Assembly (NCBI RefSeq): GCF_000389965.1
Contig: NC_021191.1
Span: 8,309,501 to 8,373,500, forward strand
Source: Actinoplanes sp. N902-109
GTDB lineage: Bacteria; Actinomycetota; Actinomycetes; Mycobacteriales; Micromonosporaceae
Length of the DNA: 64,000 nucleotides
Direction: 5' to 3'
Shown here: positions 1 to 8,106 of the stretch, piece after piece
Layout: every line of letters starts with the position of its first letter
Position numbering within the stretch: position 1 is the stretch's first letter
The notes under the pieces: model-generated
Databases searched by the model: none
Seen by the model: the letters and a program-made list of their open reading frames with translations, nothing else
Told to the model about the DNA's origin: nothing
Program-made: the position numbers and the translations under genes

Positions 1-314
1 GGACCGGTCTGCGAGACCGGGGTGAACGCGGTACGGGGAGCGGCTGACCCACCGGCCGGAATGTCGGCAGGACCGAAGAGCACCCCGCCGACGGCGATCA
101 GCGTGCCGCAGGCGGTGGCCCCGTAGAACTCCGGCGAGGTGTCGCCGACATGGTTGACGGCACAGTTCAGCTCGGCCGTCGTGGCAATCCGCGACAGTGG
201 CCCGGCGGACGTGATGACGCCCGGCTCAGCGGCGGCGGCCGGCAATGCGGGAGCCACCAATGCGACACCGGCACCCAACGTCACACCGGCGATCAAAGCT
301 TTTATGAATGACAT
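1..314 (-). CDS. exported protein with signal peptide, partial (3' end outside window)
   Basis: Reading leftward from an ATG at 314 gives at least 104 codons with no stop before the window edge. The first 30 or so residues form a clean Sec signal peptide: a short charged start (MSFIKAL), a hydrophobic core and an AAA-type cleavage region before AEPGV. The mature part has two cysteines (in LNCAVN and ATACGT) that could pair, and is rich in Gly, Ala and Thr. I do not recognise the family; it is a small secreted protein of unknown role. The gene is divergent from the lipoprotein gene that starts at 370, leaving about 55 bases for both promoters. Confidence 0.7.
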   Translation of the reverse strand, partial: MSFIKALIAGVTLGAGVALVAPALPAAAAEPGVITSAGPLSRIATTAELNCAVNHVGDTSPEFYGATACGTLIAVGGVLFGPADIPAGGSAAPRTAFTPVSQTG

Positions 315-369
315 GCTTGACCTTTCGAACGTCAATACGCTGCTGTAACGACGTGACGATCTTCAGGAA

Positions 370-828
370 ATGGACTTGACCTTGACTGTCGCCCGATCGG
401 CTTTCGCCATGATCACCCTGCTCACCCTGACCGCGTGCGGGCCGGATTCCGCGCCGCCGTCGTCGTCCCCCGCGCCGGTCGAACTCGCCGCGGTGCGAGG
501 TGAGGGCGGGCAGTGCGCTGAAGGTCTGTGCAGGCAGGAGGTGACGATCTACAGCACCGGGGAGTGGCGACGGAGCGCTCAGGACAAGGTGGTGGCCAAC
601 GGCCGACTGAGCACCGAGCAGCTCACCGTCCTGCAGTCAGCAATTGACCGGACCGACTTTGCGGCGCTGCTTTCCGCCCCGCCCCCGGCGACGTGCCCCT
701 CGGCCACCGACGGCCTCGAGATGACGTATCGGGCAGGTTTCCGAAGTGTGAGTTCGTGCCAGCACGAATTACCGGGAAAGGTTCCACTCATCATTCAGCT
801 CGACACCTTCTTCAGCCAATTGAAATAG
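370..828 (+). CDS. small lipoprotein of unknown function
   Basis: This 152-residue protein has an N-terminal hydrophobic segment ending in a lipobox (LTAC, Cys at about residue 23), so it is probably lipidated and held on the outer face of the membrane. A Pro/Ser linker follows (about residues 27-37), then a globular domain with four cysteines (GGQCAEGLC, PATCPSA, SSCQHE), which suggests disulfides. AGGAA directly abuts the ATG at 370; a TTG at 376 would have better spacing. No family is recognised. It sits beside another exported protein at the distal end of the polysaccharide region. Confidence 0.7.
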   Translation: MDLTLTVARSAFAMITLLTLTACGPDSAPPSSSPAPVELAAVRGEGGQCAEGLCRQEVTIYSTGEWRRSAQDKVVANGRLSTEQLTVLQSAIDRTDFAALLSAPPPATCPSATDGLEMTYRAGFRSVSSCQHELPGKVPLIIQLDTFFSQLK

Positions 829-999
829 ACCGGAAGTCGGCGTAACGAGAAATGCATTCTCCCGCCGGGAGTGGGGCGCTCCGCCGCTCACCCGCACCGT
901 CGCGGCAGGCACGACTCAGGGTCCGGTCGAAGTCACCCGTCCGAGCGGCGCTGCCGCACAACTCTTGATCGGACGCCTGGCCTCGCTTGGCGGCCAGCC

Positions 1000-1395
1000 G
1001 GAGCCATCGCTCGGTGGCGGCTTCAGGCAGCCGCGGTTCGGCTCGGCTACACCATCTCACCGAACACCATCGGGCCCGGGCTCAAACTGCCGCACTGGGG
1101 CACCATCGTGATCAGCGGAAAAGCTCGCATCGGCTCGGGAGCCACGATTCACCCGGGCACCTGCCTCGGCGAGCACTACGGCCAGGCACCGACCTTGGGC
1201 AACAACGTGTCGATGGCGCCCGGGGCCAAGGCCTACGGGCCCATCGTCATCGGCGACGGCGCCACGCTGGGCGCCAACAGTGTCGTCACGTCACACGTCG
1301 AAGCGGGCACAACCGTGGTGGGCGCGCCGGCCCGGCCCATCGGCGTTCGTACCCGGCACGTCGTGCGGGGCGGAGTCCCGCCCCACTCGACGTGA
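1000..1395 (+). pseudogene. serine acetyltransferase-like fragment (left-handed beta-helix), N-terminus lost
   Basis: About 110 codons read as the C-terminal hexapeptide-repeat half of a CysE/serine acetyltransferase-type enzyme: TIGPGLKLPHWGTIVIS, then ARIGSGATIHPGTCLGE, APTLGNN, IGDGATLGANSVV and a closing GTTVVGAPARPI. The usual N-terminal helical part is absent. The frame is open back to a GTG at 871, but those residues are Arg/Ser-rich and unlike the family. Such acetyltransferases often O-acetylate sugars in polysaccharide clusters, so this looks like a decayed decorating enzyme. A short functional protein starting at 871 cannot be excluded. Confidence 0.5.
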
Positions 1396-1415
1396 CGAGC
1401 CATATCCCTTGACGA

Positions 1416-3053
1416 TCAGTAGCGCAAGGCTGTCTGGTTGCAGGGGGAGTCCACCGGGAGTGCCGCCGGTCTGCCCGGCAGGTAGAGCTCAAACTTCCCG
1501 TCGGCGATGAGCGCTTCCGAGTGGTACGAGGTGCAGATGGCATCCAGGACCTCTCCCCCCATGGACTGGTCCTGATACCAAGAGCTGCTTTCCCGGCCCG
1601 GCTTGGACAGCAGCACGACCGCGGCGAAATCATGGCCGCGAATCCTCCGGATCAAGCCGTCCTTCAACTCCGGGTGCTTGATGGCGAGGCGCCGGAAGGC
1701 AAAAGTGTCGGTGATCACGGGTTGCTGCCCGACCGCCAGATCGAACAGAGGATTCTCGGCAAGGATCGGACCGGGCGCCACCGGGACATTGTCCAGCGAG
1801 TAGGCCGGCACGACCTCGCCTCGAAGGGCTCCGCGCAGTGGGTCGTACCAGGTGCCGACAAGGCCAATCAGGACCACGACGGCAGCGGTCAACAGTGCTG
1901 TCGACGCACGGTCGTCGGACGTGGACCGCCAGGCAGTGCTCGTTACCCAGGCGAAGCCCACGACGCCGAGAGCGATCAGATCGATCAGGTGATTGACCGT
2001 CGCACCCTGGAAGTCGACGAAAATCGACGTGGTGAAAAGGGTGCAGCAGAGGGCGCTTGCCCGCAGCAGCACAGGAACTTGCCGGCCCGCCGCCAGATGG
2101 AACAGACCATAGAAAACGATCGGCGTCAGAACGACCATGCCCGAGATGAGCGCCACCGTGTACGGCTTCACCCAGAGCCCGACGTCCAGCGCCGAATATT
2201 CGGACGAGAAGAGCAGCTCCCGGAAATTCTCGACAACCCGGCCGTCCGTCGCCAACAAGGCGAAGGCACAGCCGACCGACAGAACCCCGATCAGGCCGCC
2301 TGCGAAGGCCAGATAGTTGACCCGCAACTCCCGGAAGCGGCGACGTTGCAGCAAGGCACTCAACACCACTGCTGCTATGCACCAGACCGCCGAGGCCTTC
2401 CAGTTGACTGCAAGCCCGGCCAGAACGCCGGCAAGCAGCCACATCCGCCGGCTCTGAGCGATCCGTTCGTCCGCCAGCATGGCGACGACAAGAAGTTGCA
2501 GACCGGCCGGCAGCGCGTCGTTACGGATCGACACGATCGACGTGCCCAGTGCCGGTGTCATCAGCACACCCGCAGTCAGCAGGAGCGACGGTGCCCAGGC
2601 CAGCCGGCAGCGGCGCATGGCGAAGAGCATCGACGTCACAAGCACGAGAACGCCTGCGATGCTGACGAGGCGCCCGCCTGCGATCTCGTTGTGAGACAAG
2701 TCCGTCAGCCAGCTCTGCACCAGAACAGGCAGGGGCATGTATCTGGTCCCCGCGTAGAAACCGTGGGTCGAGATCGGCGGGATCAACTGACCTCGGCGGG
2801 CCCAGTCAGCCAGCGACACCCAGGTGCCGGCGCCGTGCTCAAGACCGTAGAAGTCGAAAAGGTGCGCCAGGGCTACCAGCACCGGCGCGACAATGCCGCC
2901 GACAGCGATTGCCAGTGCGATCCGCTGCACCCACGATCCGGGCAATCTCCCGGCAGTCAGCCGGCCGAACCTGATGATGTGATCGGCTCCGGACTGCCGT
3001 GGCGCGGCCAACCGATGAGTTCGTACGGACGTCGTATCTCTCGAGCTCTCCAC
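1416..3053 (-). CDS. polytopic membrane protein, GT-C/GT39-like glycosyltransferase
   Basis: About 545 residues with ten or more hydrophobic segments. Near residue 60 an Arg-rich start leads into TM1, followed by a loop with acidic residues, the layout of GT-C enzymes that use polyprenyl-phosphate sugars. A SIRNDALPAG loop resembles the EhD-type region of GT39/ArnT-like proteins. The C-terminal 100 residues are soluble and extracytoplasmic. I chose the GTG at 3053 (protein begins VESSRDTT), 8 bases after the stop of the polyprenol-phosphate mannose synthase-like gene; the frame is open further upstream only inside that gene. The neighbour probably makes its donor. Acceptor unknown. Confidence 0.65.
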   Translation of the reverse strand: MESSRDTTSVRTHRLAAPRQSGADHIIRFGRLTAGRLPGSWVQRIALAIAVGGIVAPVLVALAHLFDFYGLEHGAGTWVSLADWARRGQLIPPISTHGFYAGTRYMPLPVLVQSWLTDLSHNEIAGGRLVSIAGVLVLVTSMLFAMRRCRLAWAPSLLLTAGVLMTPALGTSIVSIRNDALPAGLQLLVVAMLADERIAQSRRMWLLAGVLAGLAVNWKASAVWCIAAVVLSALLQRRRFRELRVNYLAFAGGLIGVLSVGCAFALLATDGRVVENFRELLFSSEYSALDVGLWVKPYTVALISGMVVLTPIVFYGLFHLAAGRQVPVLLRASALCCTLFTTSIFVDFQGATVNHLIDLIALGVVGFAWVTSTAWRSTSDDRASTALLTAAVVVLIGLVGTWYDPLRGALRGEVVPAYSLDNVPVAPGPILAENPLFDLAVGQQPVITDTFAFRRLAIKHPELKDGLIRRIRGHDFAAVVLLSKPGRESSSWYQDQSMGGEVLDAICTSYHSEALIADGKFELYLPGRPAALPVDSPCNQTALRY

Positions 3054-3061
3054 CGGAGCCC

Positions 3062-3859
3062 TCAGCTCCCCCGCTTGCCGGACAGAAATGCCCAGCGGGT
3101 GACGTTCCACAGCGCCTCGCGAACGATGGCCTGACTCATTTTGCTCTCTCCCCGTTCGCGCTCGGTGAAGGTGATCGGCACCTCCACGATCCGAGCCCCT
3201 GCTTTGTGCAACCGCCAGACCAAATCGATCTGGAAGCAATAGCCCTGTGAGGCGACGCCCGCCAGGTCGACCCGGTTCAACGCAGTCGTCCGATAGGCTC
3301 GGTAGCCGCCGGTGGCGTCACGCCAGGGCATCCGCAGCAGAAGCCGGACGTAGAGGTTGCCCAGCCGCGAGAGCAGCAGGCGCCGGCGCGGCCAGTTGTG
3401 CACCGAACCACCGCTGATCCACCGCGATCCGAGTACGGCGTCCGCATTCCGCAGTGCCCCGAGCAGTCGTGCGAGTTCCTCCGGAGCGTGCGAGCCATCC
3501 GCGTCCATCTCGACGACGACGTCATAGCCCCGTTGCCGCGCCCATGCGAAACCGGCAAGGTAGGCCGCGCCGAGCCCGTTCTTGCCGGCACGATGCAGCA
3601 CGTGCAGCCGGGCGTCGTCCCGGGCGAGGTCGTCCGCGATCCGTCCGGTGCCATCCGGTGAGTTGTCATCAGCAACGAGGACGTCGACATCAGGCACCGC
3701 TGCCCGCACCCGGTCGATGATGCGTCGGACGTTCTGGGCCTCGTTGTACGTCGGCACGACGACCACGACATGTCCGAGGTCGCGGTAGGGCACGCCAGTC
3801 GAATTCGAGCTTGTGGTGGCGCTTCCGTCATTGCGCACCGGAATCATGAAACTCTCCAT
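3062..3859 (-). CDS. GT2 polyprenol-phosphate mannose synthase-like glycosyltransferase
   Basis: This 265-residue protein is a compact GT-A enzyme of the DPM1/Ppm1 type, which transfers a sugar (classically mannose from GDP-mannose) to polyprenyl phosphate at the inner membrane face. Visible motifs are VVVVPTYNEAQNV, the nucleotide-binding DDNSPDGT, the metal-binding DADGSH, and a late GYRAYR followed by QIDLVW and PITFTERERGESKM, all typical of the family. There is no C-terminal membrane domain, as in short DPM1 forms. ATG at 3859; a second ATG at 3847 is possible. It lies just before the GT-C-like gene and probably supplies its lipid-linked sugar donor. Confidence 0.85.
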   Translation of the reverse strand: MESFMIPVRNDGSATTSSNSTGVPYRDLGHVVVVVPTYNEAQNVRRIIDRVRAAVPDVDVLVADDNSPDGTGRIADDLARDDARLHVLHRAGKNGLGAAYLAGFAWARQRGYDVVVEMDADGSHAPEELARLLGALRNADAVLGSRWISGGSVHNWPRRRLLLSRLGNLYVRLLLRMPWRDATGGYRAYRTTALNRVDLAGVASQGYCFQIDLVWRLHKAGARIVEVPITFTERERGESKMSQAIVREALWNVTRWAFLSGKRGS

Positions 3860-4044
3860 ACGGGAACACAGTCAGTCCGGCTCTCGCGCGCGGGAAAAGG
3901 CAGCGAGCAAGCGCTGTCGATACCGACCATCAGACAAGGCCGCCGCGGCGCGAATGAGAACAGGCAGGCGCGGCGGATTCCACTACGGGAAACTTCGAGC
4001 AGAGTAGCGGCATACCGAGAGTCGTCGCCAGCCTCGTAGGAGTT

Positions 4045-4088
4045 AGGCCGATCGGCCAGGTGGAACCCTTTTCCGGTCGGATCGGCCT
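4045..4088 (-). terminator. possible weak terminator after the radical SAM gene
   Basis: Downstream of the radical SAM stop (4101) lies AGGCCGAT (4045-4052), repeated inverted as ATCGGCCT (4081-4088). The left arm also belongs to a perfect 12-base palindrome, GGCCGATCGGCC (4046-4057). The long loop makes this a tentative call; the 240-base gap 3860-4100 shows nothing else. Confidence 0.3.
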
Positions 4089-4100
4089 GCTCGCCGAGGC

Positions 4101-5573
4101 TCAGACGCCGTCGAACTCGAGCGCCTGGTTCCTCAGGTCACGGCTGTTGATGCGGTGCACCAGATTGAGGACCTTCGCTCGCTCCTTCCGGTAGGCGCGC
4201 GGGGCCGGTGGCTCGTGCCGGAAGGTGGCGGTGGCCTGGCCCGCCTCCCACTTCAAATCCCGCAGATCCGGGAAACGGGTCGGGTCATCGTCGTGCCGGC
4301 GCGCGAAGCGGGTGCCGGGAATGGCCTTGAACGGGCTCATGCTGATCCGGTCGAGCATGTGTTCGTGCTCGCTCAGAAAGCGGTGGGTCTGGGCTACGTC
4401 GTGGCTGGTCTCACCGGGATAGCCGAGCATCATCGTGGTCCGCACACTGAGGCCGGCGGCGTGGGCGTCCTTGATGAACTGCGAGGTGCGGGCAATTTCC
4501 GTACCCTTCGCCATCCGGTCGTTGACCCGCTGGCTGCCCGTCTCCAGGCCGCAACTGATACGCCGCATCCCCGAGTCGTAGGCTCGCTGCAGGTCGTCCC
4601 GGCCGAGACCGTTGTCCCCGCGGGCCTGGACGTGCACTGTCCCGACCCAGGTGCCACCAGGCACGTACGACTGGAACTGCTCGGCGATTCCCCGCCACAT
4701 GTCCAGGTCGCCGTTGAGCTTGATGTCGAGGAAGGCCACCTGTTTGGCCCGGTGACGCTCGGACTGCACCGCGATCTCGGCCATGACCGCCGACAGCGGC
4801 CTGCTCCGGAACGTCCGCCCGTTCGCCGTCTCGATGTCGCTGCAGAACAGGCACTTTCCCCAGCTGCAGCCCCGGCCGGTCATCACCGGCACCACCGCCG
4901 TCCGGTAGAAGTGCCACGGGAAGTCGGTGAAGTCCGGAACCGGCAGCTGGGCCAGGTCAGCGAGTGGCGGTGCCGGTGGACCTTGCCGCCCGTCCGGTAG
5001 GAACACTCCGTGGTGCCTGGTGAGATCGTTGCCGTCGAGCAGGTCAGCCACGATGCCGGGCAGCGAGAAGTCCGCTTCGGCCCCGACGATCGCGGTGAGA
5101 CCCCGGATCTGCAGCCAGTCCCGGCTCACCGCTGGGTCGTTGAAGGCCGGCCCACCGAGGACGACCGGCACGCCCGCACCGGCCGCCAACTCGCAGAGCG
5201 CCTCGACGGACGGGCGGTGGTCGAGATATGCGGAGAGCAGCAGAACATCCGGGCGGCGCTGCTCGAACGCGGTTCTCGTCTCGTGCAGCACCCTGGGATT
5301 GGCCCGTCGCCGCTGAGCCAGATACCGGCCGCGCAACTGGTCCCGCATCGGCGTGACGAACGGGTGCATGGCGAAGAGAGCCCGCTGCTTGACGTGTGTG
5401 GTGAGGTTCTGCGGCCGTTCCCTGACGTATGGCGGCACACCGTGGAGCAATGGTGACAGCACTTCGACTGTCATACCGGCACCGCGCAACGCGGCAACAA
5501 GGTAACCAACCCCGAGGGTGGGATAGCGCGACAGATTGTTGAGGTCGACCAGGAGCGTTCTGACGTCCGTCAT
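4101..5573 (-). CDS. radical SAM protein with B12-binding-like N-terminal domain
   Basis: A 490-residue protein. Residues 1-190 look like a cobalamin-binding (Rossmann) domain (LLVDLNN, GVGYLVAALRGAG, DVLLLSAYLDHR, PVVLGGPAF) but no DxHxxG His ligand is seen. The radical SAM core follows, with the cluster cysteines in CSWGKCLFC (Cys236, Cys241, Cys244): CX4CX2C rather than the usual CX3CX2C. A GLETGSQRVNDRM segment and MLGYPGET match B12-type radical SAM enzymes. It may modify a sugar, lipid carrier or peptide; substrate unknown. It stands alone on the minus strand between the acyltransferase and the GT2 gene. Confidence 0.8.
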   Translation of the reverse strand: MTDVRTLLVDLNNLSRYPTLGVGYLVAALRGAGMTVEVLSPLLHGVPPYVRERPQNLTTHVKQRALFAMHPFVTPMRDQLRGRYLAQRRRANPRVLHETRTAFEQRRPDVLLLSAYLDHRPSVEALCELAAGAGVPVVLGGPAFNDPAVSRDWLQIRGLTAIVGAEADFSLPGIVADLLDGNDLTRHHGVFLPDGRQGPPAPPLADLAQLPVPDFTDFPWHFYRTAVVPVMTGRGCSWGKCLFCSDIETANGRTFRSRPLSAVMAEIAVQSERHRAKQVAFLDIKLNGDLDMWRGIAEQFQSYVPGGTWVGTVHVQARGDNGLGRDDLQRAYDSGMRRISCGLETGSQRVNDRMAKGTEIARTSQFIKDAHAAGLSVRTTMMLGYPGETSHDVAQTHRFLSEHEHMLDRISMSPFKAIPGTRFARRHDDDPTRFPDLRDLKWEAGQATATFRHEPPAPRAYRKERAKVLNLVHRINSRDLRNQALEFDGV

Positions 5574-5670
5574 GCCCCACCAACGAACAGCACCTCAAGA
5601 CCCGACGCCGGGAGAAGCAGTGCTGTCCGTCGGTTGGCTTTTTCCGACCGATCGTTTGAACCCTAAATGG

Positions 5671-6843
5671 TCAGATCCTGCTGTCCTCCCTGGGTGCCCG
5701 GGCCGAAGGCACCGCCACGATGCCATCTTTCGGCTTACGGCCGAGAGCTCTCAACCGGGCTTCAGCGGGATGTTCGACCATGGTGTAGAGCAGCCATGCT
5801 GCGACGCCCGAGACCAGGAAGCACACCCCGAGCACGATGAGGATCTTCGCCATCGGCTGGCCGCCATAGATCAGATACGTATCCGCCAGCCAGTAGATCT
5901 GATAGTGCAGCAGATAGAACGCATACGACCAGGTGCCGGCCAGCACCATCGGCCGACGCCGTAGCAGGCTGCCGGCGCCCCGCACGTCGGCGTCCGCAGC
6001 TGCGGCGATGAGCAGCAGGAACGGCACCAACGGCACCGCGACGAAGCAAGCCCACTCGGGCACCAAGCCGGCGGCCGTGTAGGCCGCCGCTGCGATCAGA
6101 GCGGCCGGCCCAAGCTTGACGAACACCCTGGTGCCGGGCCGCAGCAACAACGCCAGGGCGGCACCTGCCACGAATTCGAGCAACCGGGTAGGCGGGAAAA
6201 TGTAGACGAGCCAGTACGCGAACCCGACATGGTGCTCGGTCTCGTACGCCGACGGCCGCAAGATCAGGGGAATGGCGACCGCGAAGCCGACGCAGCAACC
6301 CAGCACCAGCCACGTCAACCGCCGGGACAGACGATGCAGCGGACCGATGACGTAAGGAAAGACGAGGTAGAAGAACACCTCGGTGGACAAGGACCAGCCC
6401 ACCCCGTTCCCGGCGAAGAACCAGTCCGCGTCCGGAACCCAGGACTGCATCAGGGTCACGTTGAACAGGTCCATCCACGTCAGCGCCCGAGCTGTCAGCA
6501 CACTGACTGCGATCGCGAAGACGAATGCGACCAGATAGGCCGGCACGATCCGAGCTGCTCGCCGCTGCCAGAAGACGCTCTTTGCCGCCGCCGGCACGCG
6601 ATGGTTCCAAGCCAGCACGAAACCCGACAGAGCGAAGAACAGGGTCACACCGACCGTGCCGGGGCGGGTCAGCATCTGCACGAACCACGGGCCGCCATCA
6701 GCGCCGAACGCCGGAATGATGTGACGCCCGAAGACCACCAGGGCAGCGATGGCTCGAAGCCCGGTCAGCGAGTCGAGCCGCGGGCTGCCGGCCGTTGTGG
6801 AGGTGCGGCCGGAGCGCTCGCCCGGTTGTCGGCCTCCAGTCAT
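5671..6843 (-). CDS. acyltransferase family 3 membrane protein (OafA/ExoZ-like)
   Basis: About 390 residues with some ten hydrophobic segments. The start LDSLTGLRAIAALVVFGRHI carries the Arg and His expected in the acyltransferase-3 family, followed by FFALSGFVL and GWSLSTEVFFYLVFP, all family hallmarks. Such proteins O-acetylate or succinylate sugars across the membrane. The ATG at 6843 overlaps the stop of the upstream gene as ATGA, so it is translationally coupled and is the last gene of the long polysaccharide operon. It is the probable decorating enzyme of the repeat unit. Confidence 0.85.
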   Translation of the reverse strand: MTGGRQPGERSGRTSTTAGSPRLDSLTGLRAIAALVVFGRHIIPAFGADGGPWFVQMLTRPGTVGVTLFFALSGFVLAWNHRVPAAAKSVFWQRRAARIVPAYLVAFVFAIAVSVLTARALTWMDLFNVTLMQSWVPDADWFFAGNGVGWSLSTEVFFYLVFPYVIGPLHRLSRRLTWLVLGCCVGFAVAIPLILRPSAYETEHHVGFAYWLVYIFPPTRLLEFVAGAALALLLRPGTRVFVKLGPAALIAAAAYTAAGLVPEWACFVAVPLVPFLLLIAAAADADVRGAGSLLRRRPMVLAGTWSYAFYLLHYQIYWLADTYLIYGGQPMAKILIVLGVCFLVSGVAAWLLYTMVEHPAEARLRALGRKPKDGIVAVPSARAPREDSRI

Positions 6844-8054
6844 CGCATCGCCAAGATCATGGGGGCAAGCCGGTTGCCCCACATCTTGTAAGCCGCGTCG
6901 CCACGGTCGGCAGTCAGGTAGGCAACAGCGCTCTTGGACTGTGCCCCAGCAATGGCCGCCAGGTCCGGCCGGCCGCGGCGGGCAAGTACCGTCACGGCGC
7001 TCGTCGTGAAGGGAATCAGCCGGAACTTCTCGGTGTGCCGCGTTCCTCCACCCGAGTTGAGCAACCATCTCGAACGGTCGACTCGCGGCATCAACTGATT
7101 GACCAGCAGATTCGTCAACCGGACGGCCCGTGAGTCCTCGGTGACCAGAGCGATCATCGCCGCCATGTCGGCTTGCACCTGCGTGTAGTCCGCGTCGAAC
7201 CCGGGACGGCCGTTCCCCTTCGCCTCGGTCAGATACCCCGCCCCGTCGAGGCCGCCTTCCACCGACGGGTTCCTCGTCATCACCAGGCCTCTACCCGGCC
7301 AGTTGGTTCCCGGGCGCTGCGCGAATTCCATGGCGTCGATATAGACCGTCCGATAGCGGTCGTCGCCGGTTGCCTTCCACGCCAGTGCGGCCACGAGCGC
7401 ATTGCCCAGAACGATGTTGCCGTTCGTGTACCAGGCGTAGTTACCGTTGTTGATGAGGAACTCGGTGGCACCACGCAGCGCCTCCGTCCAGCGATCACGA
7501 CGTCCCTCGTCGAGCTGGGGACCGACGGCGTACAAGGCCAAGCCGAGTTGCGCCGCGAACACCATGGTCTGGATGTCCGGGCCCTCCTGGTCGCCCGTAC
7601 CGGGACCGAGCGATCCGTTCCGCGTCTGATACTCCTTGATCGACGGGTCGATGGTCTGGACGGCGAGCTTCAGCAGGCTCCGATTCTGCTGCGCCGAGGC
7701 GAGCGCCGCAGCCACCACACCGGGACCGATGTTGCACCGTACGCAGAGCGGTCTGCCGGTGTTCCAGATCCCGTGCGCGAAGAAGTACTCGTCGTCGTTC
7801 GAATCACGGCGACGGGACGCCTCGAGGCCGTTCCGGGCGGTCTCCATGAATGCGAGCACATTCGGTCGCGTCAGTGCTGGTTCGGCGGGTGTGCCTGAGG
7901 TTGTCTGCAGGGCTGAGGTGACCCGGTGTGTCTCCCGGGCGTTCAGCACACGCCCGACAGCCCCCACCACCAGCAGGACCAGACACAGCACGAACAGCAT
8001 GATGGTTCGGACCTTGACGGTGCGGGCCCGGCCCTTGTATCTGATGACCGGCAT
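6840..8054 (-). CDS. membrane-anchored AWYTNGN-family protein (putative glycan-active, unknown family)
   Basis: 404 residues: one N-terminal membrane segment (about 18-36), then an extracytoplasmic helical domain. Conserved with the protein at 22897: CVRCNIGPG (about 104-112), NGSLG, DIQTMVFA, AWYTNGNIVLGNAL (207-220), WPGRGLVMTR (252-261), GLDGAGYLTE and SGGTR. Repeated helices and many aromatic/acidic residues recall (alpha/alpha)6-barrel polysaccharide lyases or hydrolases, but I cannot place it in a named family. The ATG at 8054 follows GAAAGGG; the 52-base gap before it is the largest inside the distal operon. Inferred to act on the exported polymer. Confidence 0.7.
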   Translation of the reverse strand: MPVIRYKGRARTVKVRTIMLFVLCLVLLVVGAVGRVLNARETHRVTSALQTTSGTPAEPALTRPNVLAFMETARNGLEASRRRDSNDDEYFFAHGIWNTGRPLCVRCNIGPGVVAAALASAQQNRSLLKLAVQTIDPSIKEYQTRNGSLGPGTGDQEGPDIQTMVFAAQLGLALYAVGPQLDEGRRDRWTEALRGATEFLINNGNYAWYTNGNIVLGNALVAALAWKATGDDRYRTVYIDAMEFAQRPGTNWPGRGLVMTRNPSVEGGLDGAGYLTEAKGNGRPGFDADYTQVQADMAAMIALVTEDSRAVRLTNLLVNQLMPRVDRSRWLLNSGGGTRHTEKFRLIPFTTSAVTVLARRGRPDLAAIAGAQSKSAVAYLTADRGDAAYKMWGNRLAPMILAMR

Positions 8055-8106
8055 TGATGAATGACCCTTTCGGCCGTATGTGTTCGATGAACCGGATCGC
8101 GCAGGC

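Noticed and set aside
1521..3134. Long plus-strand open frame (537 codons) opposite the GT-C-like gene
   Set aside because: Composition is Arg/Gln/Pro-rich low complexity typical of antisense frames in high-GC DNA; no motif or ribosome site, while the minus strand encodes a clear membrane protein.
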